Source: Caulobacter ginsengisoli
GTDB taxonomy: Bacteria > Pseudomonadota > Alphaproteobacteria > Caulobacterales > Caulobacteraceae
Direction: 5' to 3'
NCBI RefSeq assembly: GCF_030814835.1
Contig: NZ_JAUSVS010000001.1
Coordinates: forward strand, 501,001-565,000
DNA length: 64,000 nucleotides
Below the pieces are notes generated by a model. The model saw nothing but the letters and a program-made list of their open reading frames with translations. It had not been told where the DNA came from and did no database searches. Positions 36,901 to 45,187 of the stretch are shown one piece after another (the stretch's first letter is position 1; each line of letters starts with the position of its first letter). Position numbers and translations under genes: made by a program.

Positions 36901-37238
36901 CCGAAGCCGAACTGCGCGCCCTGGCCCTGTCGCTGCCGGAGACCCTCGAGGTTCCCCATTTCCCGACCGCCTCGTTCCGGGTGCGCGGCAAGATCTACCT
37001 GACCATCGGCGAAGGCCGTGACGACACTCCGGCGGTGCTCAGGCTGCCGGCGCACATCCAGGAGGCCGTGCTGCAATCGGATGCTGACACGGCCGAGTCC
37101 GTGGGGGGCTATTGGGGACGGATGGGCTGGACCCGCTTCTTCATCGAGCGCATGGAAAACGAAAAGCTGGCCGACCTGGTGCGCCTCGCCTGGCGCCAGG
37201 TCGCGCCGAAGAAACTGATTTCTGGGGGAGCCGGATGA
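36897..37238 (+). CDS. MmcQ/YjbR family DNA-binding-like protein
   Basis: 113 aa. LRALALSLPETLEVPHFPTA, RVRGKIYLTIGEGRD and LADLVRLAWRQVAPKKL match the MmcQ/YjbR (CyaY-like) fold. Members bear a DNA-binding annotation that rests on fold alone. Overlaps both neighbours by 4 nt. Confidence 0.87.
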   Translation: MTEAELRALALSLPETLEVPHFPTASFRVRGKIYLTIGEGRDDTPAVLRLPAHIQEAVLQSDADTAESVGGYWGRMGWTRFFIERMENEKLADLVRLAWRQVAPKKLISGGAG

Positions 37239-38506
37239 GCGACGAACACCATACCGAGCTGGCCGCGGGCAAACGCGCGCCGGCGCTGCGCTTCATCTTC
37301 ATCACCGCCACGCTGGACGTCATCGCGCTGGGCCTGATGATCCCGGTGTTGCCCAACCTGGTGAAGGCGCTGGCGCAGGGCTCGACGGCCGACGCCGCCT
37401 TCTGGGTCGGAATCTTCTCCTCGACCTGGGGGCTGATGCAGTTCGTGGTCAGCCCGATCATGGGGATGATGAGCGACCGGTTCGGTCGCCGTCCGGTGAT
37501 CCTGACCTCGATCTTCGGGCTGGGGATCGACTTCCTGTTCATGGCCCTCGCCCCGACTTTGGCCTGGCTCTATGTCGGTCGGATCATCAATGGCGCGACC
37601 GCCGCCAGCTTCTCGACCGCCAACGCCTATGTCGCCGACATCACCGCGCCGGAGAATCGCGCCAAGGCGTTCGGCATGATCGGCGCCTCTTTCGGGATCG
37701 GCTTCACGGTCGGGCCGGTCATCGGTGGCTGGCTGGGGGATATCGATCTGCGGCTGCCGTTCTTCGTCTGCGCGGCGGTGGCCCTGACCAACTGGCTCTA
37801 CGGCTACTTTGTGCTGCCGGAATCCCTGCCGCCCGAGCGCCGCGTCAAGCGCTTCGACTGGAAGAAGGCCAACCCGGTCGGCTCGCTGAAGCTGCTGCGT
37901 TCGCACCCGGACCTGCTGGGCCTGGCCAGCATCGGCTTCCTCTTCCAGCTGGCCCACAACGTGCTGCCCTCGATCTTCGTGCTCTATATGGGCGAGCGCT
38001 ACCACTGGAACCTCAAGCAGGTGGGCTTGTCCCTCTTGGGCACCGGCATCGCCGGCATCATCGTTCAGACGCTGTTGATCGGCCCGGCCGTGAAGCGGAT
38101 CGGCGAGCGCGGGGCGCTGCTGGTGGGCCTGACGTTCGGGGTGCTGGGCTTTGCGATCTACGCCCTGGCGCCGACCGGCCTGATCTATCTCTGCGGCATC
38201 CCGGTCTTCGCCCTGATGAGCTTCACCGGCCCGGGCATGCAGGGCCTGATGAGCCGCCGGGTCGGGCCCAGCGAACAGGGCCAGCTGCAGGGCGCCAACG
38301 CCTCGATCCAGGGCATCACCGCCATCGTCGGGCCCCAGCTCTTCACCCTGACCTATGCCTGGAACCTCAAGAATCCGGGCGTGCTGCACCTGCCGGGCTT
38401 TCCGATCCTGATCGCCGCCGGCCTGCTGGCCCTGGGCTTTGTGATCGCACTCGGCGTCGCCAAGCCGCCGAAGGTCTCGGGCGAACCGGCGTCGGTCCAG
38501 GCCTAG
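37235..38506 (+). CDS. MFS transporter, TetA-like drug:proton antiporter
   Basis: 423 aa, about 12 helices. Motif A is GMMSDRFGRRPVIL; APALRFIFITATLDVIALGL starts helix 1 with Asp; the cytoplasmic loop ends at RVKRFDWKKANPVGSL between the halves. This resembles the TCR/Tet group (TetA and relatives), so export of a small toxic molecule is likely. It overlaps YjbR by 4 nt and is the only transporter of the operon. Confidence 0.88.
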   Translation: MSDEHHTELAAGKRAPALRFIFITATLDVIALGLMIPVLPNLVKALAQGSTADAAFWVGIFSSTWGLMQFVVSPIMGMMSDRFGRRPVILTSIFGLGIDFLFMALAPTLAWLYVGRIINGATAASFSTANAYVADITAPENRAKAFGMIGASFGIGFTVGPVIGGWLGDIDLRLPFFVCAAVALTNWLYGYFVLPESLPPERRVKRFDWKKANPVGSLKLLRSHPDLLGLASIGFLFQLAHNVLPSIFVLYMGERYHWNLKQVGLSLLGTGIAGIIVQTLLIGPAVKRIGERGALLVGLTFGVLGFAIYALAPTGLIYLCGIPVFALMSFTGPGMQGLMSRRVGPSEQGQLQGANASIQGITAIVGPQLFTLTYAWNLKNPGVLHLPGFPILIAAGLLALGFVIALGVAKPPKVSGEPASVQA

Positions 38507-38510
38507 TGGG

Positions 38511-38900
38511 ATGAACCCCTTCGGCGGCATCAGGGCAGTCGACTACACCGTCATCTTCGCGCGCGACATGGCGGCGATGCGGGCGTTCTACGAGGAGGTG
38601 CTGGGCTTTGCGGTGGCCCGGACCCTCTCGTCGGGCTGGATCGAGTATCAACTGGGTGGCAACACGCTGGCCCTGGCCCGGCCCAGCCTGACGGCCCAGG
38701 ACGCGCCCACGCCCGCCGGCAGCGCGGCCCTGCAGCTGGCCTTCAAGGTCTCCGCGCCGCAGGTGGACCAGTGCGCCGAGGAACTGCTGCGGCAGGGCGT
38801 GGACCTGGTCTCGCCGCCGACCGACCGGGCCTTCGGGCACCGCACCCTGTTCTTCCGCGATCCGGACGGAAATCTGCTGGAAGTGTTCGCCGAGATTTAG
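38511..38900 (+). CDS. VOC family protein, fourth in the cluster
   Basis: 129 aa. VDYTVIFARDMAAMRAFYEE, LGFAVARTLSSGWIEY and FFRDPDGNLLEVFAEI are typical of glyoxalase I-like VOC enzymes, with His/Glu ligand positions (Glu in LLEVF). It belongs to a different subgroup from the three tandem paralogs, so it was not produced by the same duplication. Four bases separate it from the MFS stop. Confidence 0.85.
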   Translation: MNPFGGIRAVDYTVIFARDMAAMRAFYEEVLGFAVARTLSSGWIEYQLGGNTLALARPSLTAQDAPTPAGSAALQLAFKVSAPQVDQCAEELLRQGVDLVSPPTDRAFGHRTLFFRDPDGNLLEVFAEI

Positions 38901-38973
38901 CAGGGGACCTAGCCATCAGGTCGCCAGAATCCTCAGGCGTGTTGATCGCGACCCAACACGCTGACGGATACCC

Positions 38974-40383
38974 ATGCGCGCCATCAAAGTCCTGATCCCG
39001 GCCCTCGTCATCCTGGCCGCCTGTTCCGACCCCTCCTCGCGCAGCCGCGCCCAGGACGCCGGCCTGGCCCAGCCCACCCGCACCGTCCCGGCCAGCGCCG
39101 GCGCCATGAAGATGTCGTTCGCCCCCGTGGTGAAGCGGGCCGCGCCGGCGGTGGTCAATGTCTCCTCGCGGCGGGTGGTGCGCACCCAGGTCGATCCCTT
39201 TTGGCAAATGTTCGGCGCCGTCCCCGGCAACCGGGTCGAGGGCAGCCTGGGCTCGGGCTCGATCGTGCGGTCCGACGGGGTGATCCTGACCAACCACCAC
39301 AATATCGAGGGCGCCCAGCAGATCATGGTGCAGTTGGCCGACCGGCGCGAGTTCGCCGCCACCGTGCTGCTCGACGATCCGCGCTCGGACCTGGCGGTCC
39401 TGAAGATAGACACCAAGGGCGAAAAGCTGCCGACCATCGCCATCGACGACGCCCAGCAGCCCGAGGTCGGCGACCTGGTGCTGGCCATCGGCAACCCGTT
39501 CGGGGTGGGCCAGACGGTGACCAACGGCATCGTCTCGGCCACCGCCCGCTCGAACGTCGGCATCACCGACTTCGGCTTCTTCCTGCAGACCGACGCCGCC
39601 ATCAATCCGGGCAACAGCGGCGGGCCGCTGGTCGACATGGACGGCGACCTGATCGGGGTGAACACCGCCATCCTGTCGCGCTCGGGCACCTCGTCCGGCG
39701 TCGGCTTCGCCATCCCCGCCGCCATGGCCAAACAGGTGGTCAACGCCGCCCTGGGCGGCAGCCGCACGGTGGCCCGCCCCTGGCTGGGCGCCAAGACCCA
39801 GAGCGTCACCCCCGAGATCGCCGCCAGCCTGGGCCAACGCACCCCGCGCGGGGCGCTCGTCGCCGACGTCTGGCCGGGCAGCGCCGCCGACCGGGCGGGA
39901 CTCAAGCCCGGCGACATCATCCTCAAGGTCGGCGGCCAGGACGTCATCGACGAGTCCGGCGTCACCTACTATTTCGCCGGCCGCCGCATCGGCGAGGAGG
40001 AGCCGCTGGTGGTGCTGCGCGACGGCCGCGAGCGCACCATTTCCGTCCGCGCCGAGGCCGCCCCGGGCAATCCCAAGGGCGACGAGCGGCTGATCTCCGG
40101 CCGCAACCCGCTGGACGGCGCCAGCATCGCCACCTTCAATCCCGCCATGGCCGACGCGGCCGGCCTGGACCCCTTCGCCGGCAAGGGCGTGGTGGTGACC
40201 CGGGTGGGCCAGGGGTTCGCCCAGGAGGCCGGTTTCCGGCCCGGCGACTTCGTGCTGTCGATCAATGGACGCTCGGTCAGCACAGTCGGCGACGTCGCCG
40301 CCATACTGAACGCCGGCTCGCGCGGCTGGCGGGTGACTATCCTGCGCGGCGGTCAGCAGATCACGGCGGACTTCCGGACCTGA
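38974..40383 (+). CDS. HtrA/DegP-type serine protease, predicted lipoprotein, with two PDZ domains
   Basis: 469 aa. The signal ends in a lipobox LAAC (Cys17), so it should be membrane-anchored in the periplasm, unlike soluble DegP. The trypsin-like domain has ILTNHHNIEGA (His), DPRSDLAVLKI (Asp) and NPGNSGGPLVDMDG (Ser). PDZ 1 covers WLGAKTQSVTPEIAASLGQR to ~residue 350; PDZ 2 covers GVVVTRVGQGFAQEAGFRPG to the end. It degrades or refolds damaged envelope proteins. Asn before the catalytic His is replaced (TNHH for TNNH). Confidence 0.9.
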   Translation: MRAIKVLIPALVILAACSDPSSRSRAQDAGLAQPTRTVPASAGAMKMSFAPVVKRAAPAVVNVSSRRVVRTQVDPFWQMFGAVPGNRVEGSLGSGSIVRSDGVILTNHHNIEGAQQIMVQLADRREFAATVLLDDPRSDLAVLKIDTKGEKLPTIAIDDAQQPEVGDLVLAIGNPFGVGQTVTNGIVSATARSNVGITDFGFFLQTDAAINPGNSGGPLVDMDGDLIGVNTAILSRSGTSSGVGFAIPAAMAKQVVNAALGGSRTVARPWLGAKTQSVTPEIAASLGQRTPRGALVADVWPGSAADRAGLKPGDIILKVGGQDVIDESGVTYYFAGRRIGEEEPLVVLRDGRERTISVRAEAAPGNPKGDERLISGRNPLDGASIATFNPAMADAAGLDPFAGKGVVVTRVGQGFAQEAGFRPGDFVLSINGRSVSTVGDVAAILNAGSRGWRVTILRGGQQITADFRT

Positions 40384-40406
40384 GGAGCAGGGTCTAGAAG
40401 CGGGGC

Positions 40407-41717
40407 ATGAGCGACCTCTTCCAGGCCGCGGGCCTGACCCCGCACGCGCCATCGCCGCTGGCCGACCGGCTGCGGCCGGCCAGCCTGGACGAGGTGGTCG
40501 GCCAGGACCACCTGCTGGGCGAGGGCGGGCCGATCCGGCGGATGGTCGATGGCGGCCGGCTGGGCTCGATGATCCTCTGGGGCCCGCCGGGCACCGGCAA
40601 GACCACGATCGCCCGCTTGCTGGCCAAGGCCGCGGGCTATGAGTTCCAGCAGCTGTCGGCGGTATTCTCCGGCGTCGCCGACCTGAAAAAGGCCTTCGAA
40701 CAGGCCAAGGTCCGCCGCTCGGCCGGCCAGTCGACCCTGCTGTTCGTCGACGAAATCCACCGCTTCAACCGCGCCCAGCAGGACGGCTTCCTGCCCTTCG
40801 TCGAGGAGGGCATCGTGACGCTGGTGGGCGCCACCACCGAGAATCCCAGCTTCGAGCTGAACGGCGCGCTGCTGTCGCGCTCGCAGGTGTTCGTGCTGCG
40901 CCGGCTGGACGAGGCCGCCCTCGAGCAGCTGCTGGCCAAGGCCGAGGCCTTCGAAAAGCGCGCGCTGCCGCTCGACCCCGCCGCCCGCGAGGCGATGATC
41001 GCCATGGCCGATGGCGATGGCCGCTACCTGCTGACCCTGGCCGACACCCTGTTCGGCATCGCCGCGCCCCAGCCGATGACGCCGGCCGAGCTCGGCCAGG
41101 TGCTGCAGAAGCGCAGCCCGGCCTACGACAAGGATCGCGAGGAGCACTACAACCTCATCTCGGCCCTGCATAAGTCGATCCGCGGCAGCGACCCCGACGC
41201 GGCCCTCTACTGGCTGGCCCGCATGCTGGACGGCGGCGAGGACCCGCTGTTCATCGCCCGTCGGCTGGTCCGCGCCGCCATGGAAGACATCGGCGAGGCC
41301 GACCCCATGGCCCTGGTGCTCGCCAACGCGGCGAAGGACACCTACGACTTCTTAGGGAGTCCCGAGGGCGAACTGGCCCTGGCCCAGCTCACCATCCATC
41401 TGGCCGCCGCCCCCAAGTCCAATGCGGTCTACACGGCCTTCAGCGCGGCCCGGAAGGCGGCCAAGGAAACCGGCTCGCTGATGCCGCCCAAACACATCCT
41501 CAACGCCCCGACCCGGCTGATGAAGGGCCTGGGCTACGGCAAGGGCTACAACTACGACCACGACGCCGAGGAGGGTTTCTCGGGCCAGAACTACTTCCCG
41601 GACGGCATGGAGCGGCGGGTGTTCTATGCGCCGAAAGGCGAGGGGGTCGAGGCGCGGATCAAGGATCGGCTGGACCGCTGGGCCGAGATCCGGGCCAAGC
41701 GCGGGGAGGGCCGTTGA
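40407..41717 (+). CDS. rarA: replication-associated recombination protein A (RarA/MgsA)
   Basis: 436 aa AAA+ ATPase. PLADRLRPASLDEVVGQDHL, Walker A WGPPGTGKTTIARLLAK, Walker B LLFVDEIHRFNRAQQD, sensor VTLVGATTENPSFELN. The C-terminal tetramer domain has KHILNAPTRLMKGLGYGKGY and NYFPDGMERRVFY. RarA acts at stalled replication forks with SSB and RecA. ATG follows htrA by 23 nt. The stop overlaps the RluA TTG. Confidence 0.95.
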   Translation: MSDLFQAAGLTPHAPSPLADRLRPASLDEVVGQDHLLGEGGPIRRMVDGGRLGSMILWGPPGTGKTTIARLLAKAAGYEFQQLSAVFSGVADLKKAFEQAKVRRSAGQSTLLFVDEIHRFNRAQQDGFLPFVEEGIVTLVGATTENPSFELNGALLSRSQVFVLRRLDEAALEQLLAKAEAFEKRALPLDPAAREAMIAMADGDGRYLLTLADTLFGIAAPQPMTPAELGQVLQKRSPAYDKDREEHYNLISALHKSIRGSDPDAALYWLARMLDGGEDPLFIARRLVRAAMEDIGEADPMALVLANAAKDTYDFLGSPEGELALAQLTIHLAAAPKSNAVYTAFSAARKAAKETGSLMPPKHILNAPTRLMKGLGYGKGYNYDHDAEEGFSGQNYFPDGMERRVFYAPKGEGVEARIKDRLDRWAEIRAKRGEGR

Positions 41718-42475
41718 GCCCGCGTCCGTCCAAGAAGCTGCGGGCCATCGATACGCCCATCGTCCTGACGCCGGAGGAGATCGCCTTCGTGCGGGGCATG
41801 GTCATCCATGAGGACGATCAGGTCATCGCCCTCAACAAGCCGGCCGGCCTCTCCAGCCAGGGCGGGCGGATCGCCACTCACACCCTGGACGAGTTGCTCT
41901 GGGCCTTCGCCCGATCGAGCGGCAACCGCCCGCGCCTGATCCACCGCCTGGACCGCGACACCTCCGGGGTGCTGCTGACCGGCCGGACCAAGCCGGCGGC
42001 CGGGTTCCTCGGCAAGGCGTTGATGGGCAAGCGCTTCCGCAAAACCTACCTGGCCATCGTCGCCCCTGGCGCGCCGCAGCCGGCCAAGGGTCTGATCGAA
42101 CTGCCCCTGCGCCGCGAGATGCAGGGGCGCGAGGCTTATATGAAGACCTGCGCGGCCGATCATCCGGACGCCGAACTGGCCCGCACCCGCTACCGCACCC
42201 TGGCCGCCAACGACGAGGCGGCCTTGGTCGAGCTCAGCCCCGAGACCGGCCGCATGCACCAGCTGCGGGTGCATATGGCGAGCCTCGGCAGGCCCATCGC
42301 CGGCGACGTGCGCTACGGCGGGGCCCTGACCCTGGGCGGGCGGCCGGTCCCCCGGCTGATGCTGCATGCCGCCGCCCTGACCTTCCCGCATCCGGACGGC
42401 CAGGAGATGCGCGTGGAGGCGCCGCCGCCGGCCGATTTCGAGGGCCTGCGGGCGGCGCTGTTCGGCGCGGACTAA
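41714..42475 (+). CDS. RluA family pseudouridine synthase (no S4 domain)
   Basis: 253 aa. Catalytic Asp in RPRLIHRLDRDTSGVLLTGR; VALNKPAGLSSQGG-type entry (IALNKPAGLSSQGG) and PETGRMHQLRVHMASLGRPI are diagnostic. It makes pseudouridine in rRNA or tRNA; the site is not predictable. The TTG start overlaps the rarA stop (TTGA). The stop overlaps the stop of a convergent 49-aa gene. Confidence 0.88.
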   Translation: MSPRPSKKLRAIDTPIVLTPEEIAFVRGMVIHEDDQVIALNKPAGLSSQGGRIATHTLDELLWAFARSSGNRPRLIHRLDRDTSGVLLTGRTKPAAGFLGKALMGKRFRKTYLAIVAPGAPQPAKGLIELPLRREMQGREAYMKTCAADHPDAELARTRYRTLAANDEAALVELSPETGRMHQLRVHMASLGRPIAGDVRYGGALTLGGRPVPRLMLHAAALTFPHPDGQEMRVEAPPPADFEGLRAALFGAD

Positions 42476-42621
42476 GGGTCACCCAGCCCGATATCCTTCA
42501 GGATGTGCGGCGAGAGCCGCGTTTTGAGGGTCTTCCTGGCCTTGGCGAGTTTGCTTTGGGCCAGCTTATCCGGCGCTGGGCCGGTGAGAGCGCGCACCAG
42601 GCGCGTCAGCCATTTGATCAT
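42472..42621 (-). CDS. 49-aa DUF1127-like small protein
   Basis: Translation gives MIKWLTRLVRALTGPAP.., then basic residues, and RLSPHILKDIGLGDP at the end. The end matches the DUF1127 signature (RL..HhLrDIGL), a family of 45-70-aa alphaproteobacterial proteins; some bind RNA and affect phosphate uptake and sRNA turnover. The pI is very high. The stop codon overlaps that of the RluA gene in a CTAA context. The ribosome site is weak (GCTGGA). Confidence 0.65.
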   Translation of the reverse strand: MIKWLTRLVRALTGPAPDKLAQSKLAKARKTLKTRLSPHILKDIGLGDP

Positions 42622-42776
42622 TCCAGCTTTCGACAGTGAGGGTGAAACACGGGGTCTGTTTCATGGGTCACTCTCCTGTCGGCTGGCCGGCCCCACTTGG
42701 GCGGACGAGAGTCTCTAAGCCGCCGGCGCCAAAGCGTCGAGCGGAACCTGCGGGCCGCGCTGATCATTTTACGGCC

Positions 42777-43271
42777 ATGAAGAAACTGCTCGCCTGCGCC
42801 GCCGCGCTCAGCCTGCTGGCCGCCTGCGCCACCCCCACCACCTACATGCCCGCGCCCGGGCCGCGCGCGGTCGGCTTCTCCGACTACCGGATCGAGACCG
42901 GCCGTTATCGTGTCACCTTCCGCGGCGGCCCTGGCGCGCCGCCGGCCCAGGTGGCCAACTATGCTCTGCTGCGGGCCGCCGAGGTGTCGCTGCGGGACGG
43001 CTATGACTGGTTCCGCATCGTCGAGCGCTTCGACGACCGTACCGATAGCGGCTCGGGCCCGCGGGTCAGCCTGGGGACGGGCGGCGGCAGTTTCGGCCGG
43101 CGCAGCGCCGTGGGCGTGGGGATCGGGACCAGCTTCGACCTCTCCGGCGGCCCGGCCTACAGCCGCACCCTGGAGGTTCAGGCCGGCAAGGGCCAACGGC
43201 CGGCCGACGGCTATGACGCCCGCGACATCGTCCGGGTAGTTGGCCGGGGCGAGGCGCCGGCAGCCTCCTAG
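42777..43271 (+). CDS. CC0125/CC1285-like lipoprotein
   Basis: 164 aa with lipobox LLAACATP (Cys18). Mature sequence: TYMPAPGPRAVGFSDYRIET, GRYRVTFRGGPGAPPAQVAN, YALLRAAEVSLRDGYDWFRI. The GFSDYRI..RYRVTFRG pattern matches the CC0125/CC1285 lipoprotein family of Caulobacterales. Function unknown. The region 42622-42776 upstream, between the divergent DUF1127-like gene and this one, shows no other gene. Confidence 0.8.
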   Translation: MKKLLACAAALSLLAACATPTTYMPAPGPRAVGFSDYRIETGRYRVTFRGGPGAPPAQVANYALLRAAEVSLRDGYDWFRIVERFDDRTDSGSGPRVSLGTGGGSFGRRSAVGVGIGTSFDLSGGPAYSRTLEVQAGKGQRPADGYDARDIVRVVGRGEAPAAS

Positions 43272-43282
43272 ATCGGTGGCGT

Positions 43283-43342
43283 TGTCGTAAGACTGTCGTT
43301 AGATCGTCGTCTCAACGGCGTCCTGGCGTCGACAGGACGCCG
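43283..43342. promoter_or_regulatory. tandem 11-bp repeats and hairpin before the HTH-DUF4177 gene
   Basis: Three tandem units related to GTCGTAAGACT / GTCGTTAGATC / GTCGTCTCAAC occupy 43285-43316; they abut a 10-bp perfect inverted repeat CGGCGTCCTG / CAGGACGCCG (43316-43342, 7-nt spacer). Repeats followed by an operator-like palindrome just upstream of an XRE-type gene suggest autoregulation. Confidence 0.5.
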
Positions 43343-43399
43343 TGGCGCTGTCCGTCGGGGCGGCGGACGCTCTGGGCGTCAACCGGTCAGGGACAGTCG

Positions 43400-43774
43400 A
43401 TGAAGATCAACACGGCGTTGGTGCTCAAGGCGAGAAAGCGGCGGTCCTGGTCTCAGGACGAACTGGCGATCGCCTCCGGGCTCAACCTCCGGACCATACA
43501 GCGCATAGAGAGCGAAGGGTCGGCGTCGCTTCAGTCGAGAAAAGCCCTCGCCGCGGCGCTGGATTGCGATGTCCAGGACCTCGAATGCGAGGACAAGCGG
43601 ATGCCACAGAAGTGGGAATACAAGGTCGTCGAAACCAAGGACCGCAAGGCGCTCCAGTCGGAACTGGACAGGGCGGGCGCCGATGGATGGGAGCTGGTGT
43701 CAGCGACCTCGATGTTCAACGCGATGATGACGACCGTCGTGCATACGATGTTTTTCAAGCGTCCCGGGGCCTGA
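43400..43774 (+). CDS. XRE-type helix-turn-helix protein fused to DUF4177
   Basis: 124 aa. Residues ~7-62 are an XRE domain (KARKRRSWSQDELAIASGLN then LRTIQRIESEGSASLQSRKA). Residues ~70-124 are a DUF4177 unit (KWEYKVVETKDRKALQSEL, ADGWELVSA), normally a stand-alone 55-65-aa protein. The join keeps an internal Met (MPQKWEYK), consistent with the fusion of two genes. It may sense something through DUF4177 and repress through the HTH; no ligand is known. Confidence 0.8.
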   Translation: MKINTALVLKARKRRSWSQDELAIASGLNLRTIQRIESEGSASLQSRKALAAALDCDVQDLECEDKRMPQKWEYKVVETKDRKALQSELDRAGADGWELVSATSMFNAMMTTVVHTMFFKRPGA

Positions 43775-43775
43775 C

Positions 43776-45026
43776 CTAGGCGGCAGGCCTGGCGGCTGTC
43801 TGGGCCTGTCGGCGCGCGGCGGCGTGGGTCAGGCCGGCCACCTCGGCGATGGCGAAGAAGTCGGCCGAGCTGAGGCCATGCACGCCCAGCACGGGGGCCA
43901 TGCCCCGGGCCTGGCGGCCGAATTCCAGGATCTGGCTGGCGATGCGCGAGTCGGGGCCGGCCAGCTCGGAAGCGTCCAGGGTGATCCCCATCAGCCGGGC
44001 GTCGCGGAAGGTGGGGACGAACTCCTTGCCCGGCGTCACCCGGCCCATCACGCCCCGGCAGATCGAGGTCAGCAGGCCGGCGATCTCGGTCAGCCGGCCG
44101 GAGGGCACGCCCGAGCCGGCGTCGATCAGCTCGACGATCACCCCGGCCTTGACCAGGGCGGTGGCGGCGCCGGCCTGGCCGATCAGGGCGTTGCGGCCCC
44201 GGCGGGCGGCCATGGTCCGGAACGACTGGGGCAGAACCAGCGGCGGGTGGCTGCGGCCGTCGCCCTTGGGCAGGTAGAGGGCGCCATAGGCGATCGTGGC
44301 CTCGTCGATCAGCGCCATGTCCTGGTCCGCCAGGCGGGTGAAGGCCCGGGCCGGGATGATCCGGCCGGTCGGCTCGTCGGTGACGATGGGCTCGATGCGC
44401 AGACCCGCCGTAACCTGGTGCTTGAGGCTGATCAGCGGCTCCAGTGAGAAATCGACCCGCAGGGCCAGGCCGCTGCCGGTGACGAAGGAGACCGGATTGC
44501 GCTTGCGCTCCTCGGCGAGATCGATCCCGACAAAGGAGTGGGCCGGCGGCGAAACGGGAGCGGTGGGGGTGCGGGTCCGCATCACCGCCATCAGGTCGTC
44601 GTCCAGGGTGGCGCAGGTGAGCGAGCCGTTCTCGACCGCCGTCACCGCCTTGATGTCGATGTCGCAGGGCCGCGCCTCGCCCAGGAAGTGGATCAGCACC
44701 TCTTCCAGCACCCGCATGGCCACCACCTGGGCGGTGACGCAGTCGCGGCTGGGCATGGCGACCAGGAAGTCTGTGGGATTGAGCCGGTGGCGGACGTCCC
44801 CATGGCTGAGATGCTCGTCCAGCTTGCGGTCCATATAGGCCCAGACGTCGCCGGCCCGGCGGGCCCAGCGCTCGCCCAGCCGGGCGCGGATGGCCGCGAC
44901 ACTGATCACATTGACCGTGCCCTTGGCCAGCATCTCGGGGCTGGCGAACCGCTCCAGCACCACGTCGGCGTCCACCGCTTCGAGCCGGCGGCTGTCCGTC
45001 GAGGAATCGGCGATGTCACTGCTCAT
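43776..45026 (-). CDS. degenerate GGDEF/EAL-like protein
   Basis: 416 aa from the ATG at 45026 (a GTG at 45074 would add 16). The first ~150 residues follow the GGDEF pattern, with RLNPTDFLVAMP where RxGGDEFxVLLP would stand, so the catalytic motif is lost. Residues ~210-400 recall an EAL domain: IEPIVTDEPTGRIIPARAFT for QPIxxxxTGxxxGxEAL, then VIVELID and DARLMGITLDASELAG for the KID region, and PVLGVHGLSSAD for AEGVE. All catalytic Glu/Lys are absent, so a regulatory or binding role is likely. This is alignment by eye. Confidence 0.5.
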   Translation of the reverse strand: MSSDIADSSTDSRRLEAVDADVVLERFASPEMLAKGTVNVISVAAIRARLGERWARRAGDVWAYMDRKLDEHLSHGDVRHRLNPTDFLVAMPSRDCVTAQVVAMRVLEEVLIHFLGEARPCDIDIKAVTAVENGSLTCATLDDDLMAVMRTRTPTAPVSPPAHSFVGIDLAEERKRNPVSFVTGSGLALRVDFSLEPLISLKHQVTAGLRIEPIVTDEPTGRIIPARAFTRLADQDMALIDEATIAYGALYLPKGDGRSHPPLVLPQSFRTMAARRGRNALIGQAGAATALVKAGVIVELIDAGSGVPSGRLTEIAGLLTSICRGVMGRVTPGKEFVPTFRDARLMGITLDASELAGPDSRIASQILEFGRQARGMAPVLGVHGLSSADFFAIAEVAGLTHAAARRQAQTAARPAA

Positions 45027-45187
45027 GAACGCGACTCGGGGGGTATTGGGGCGAGTATCGGGAGAATGCTCCACCCAATATGGGTAGACGCGCTTAACGG
45101 GCCGTTGAGGCCGCGACGTTTTGACCGAACTTTGCCCAGGCCGCGCCGAGACTTTGCATGCGCGCGCCGCCGTCGCATAAGGGGCCG

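Noticed and set aside
45075..45187. Fluoride (crcB) riboswitch before crcB
   Set aside because: No GGCGATGG-type start or pseudoknot pattern was seen in the 113-nt gap.
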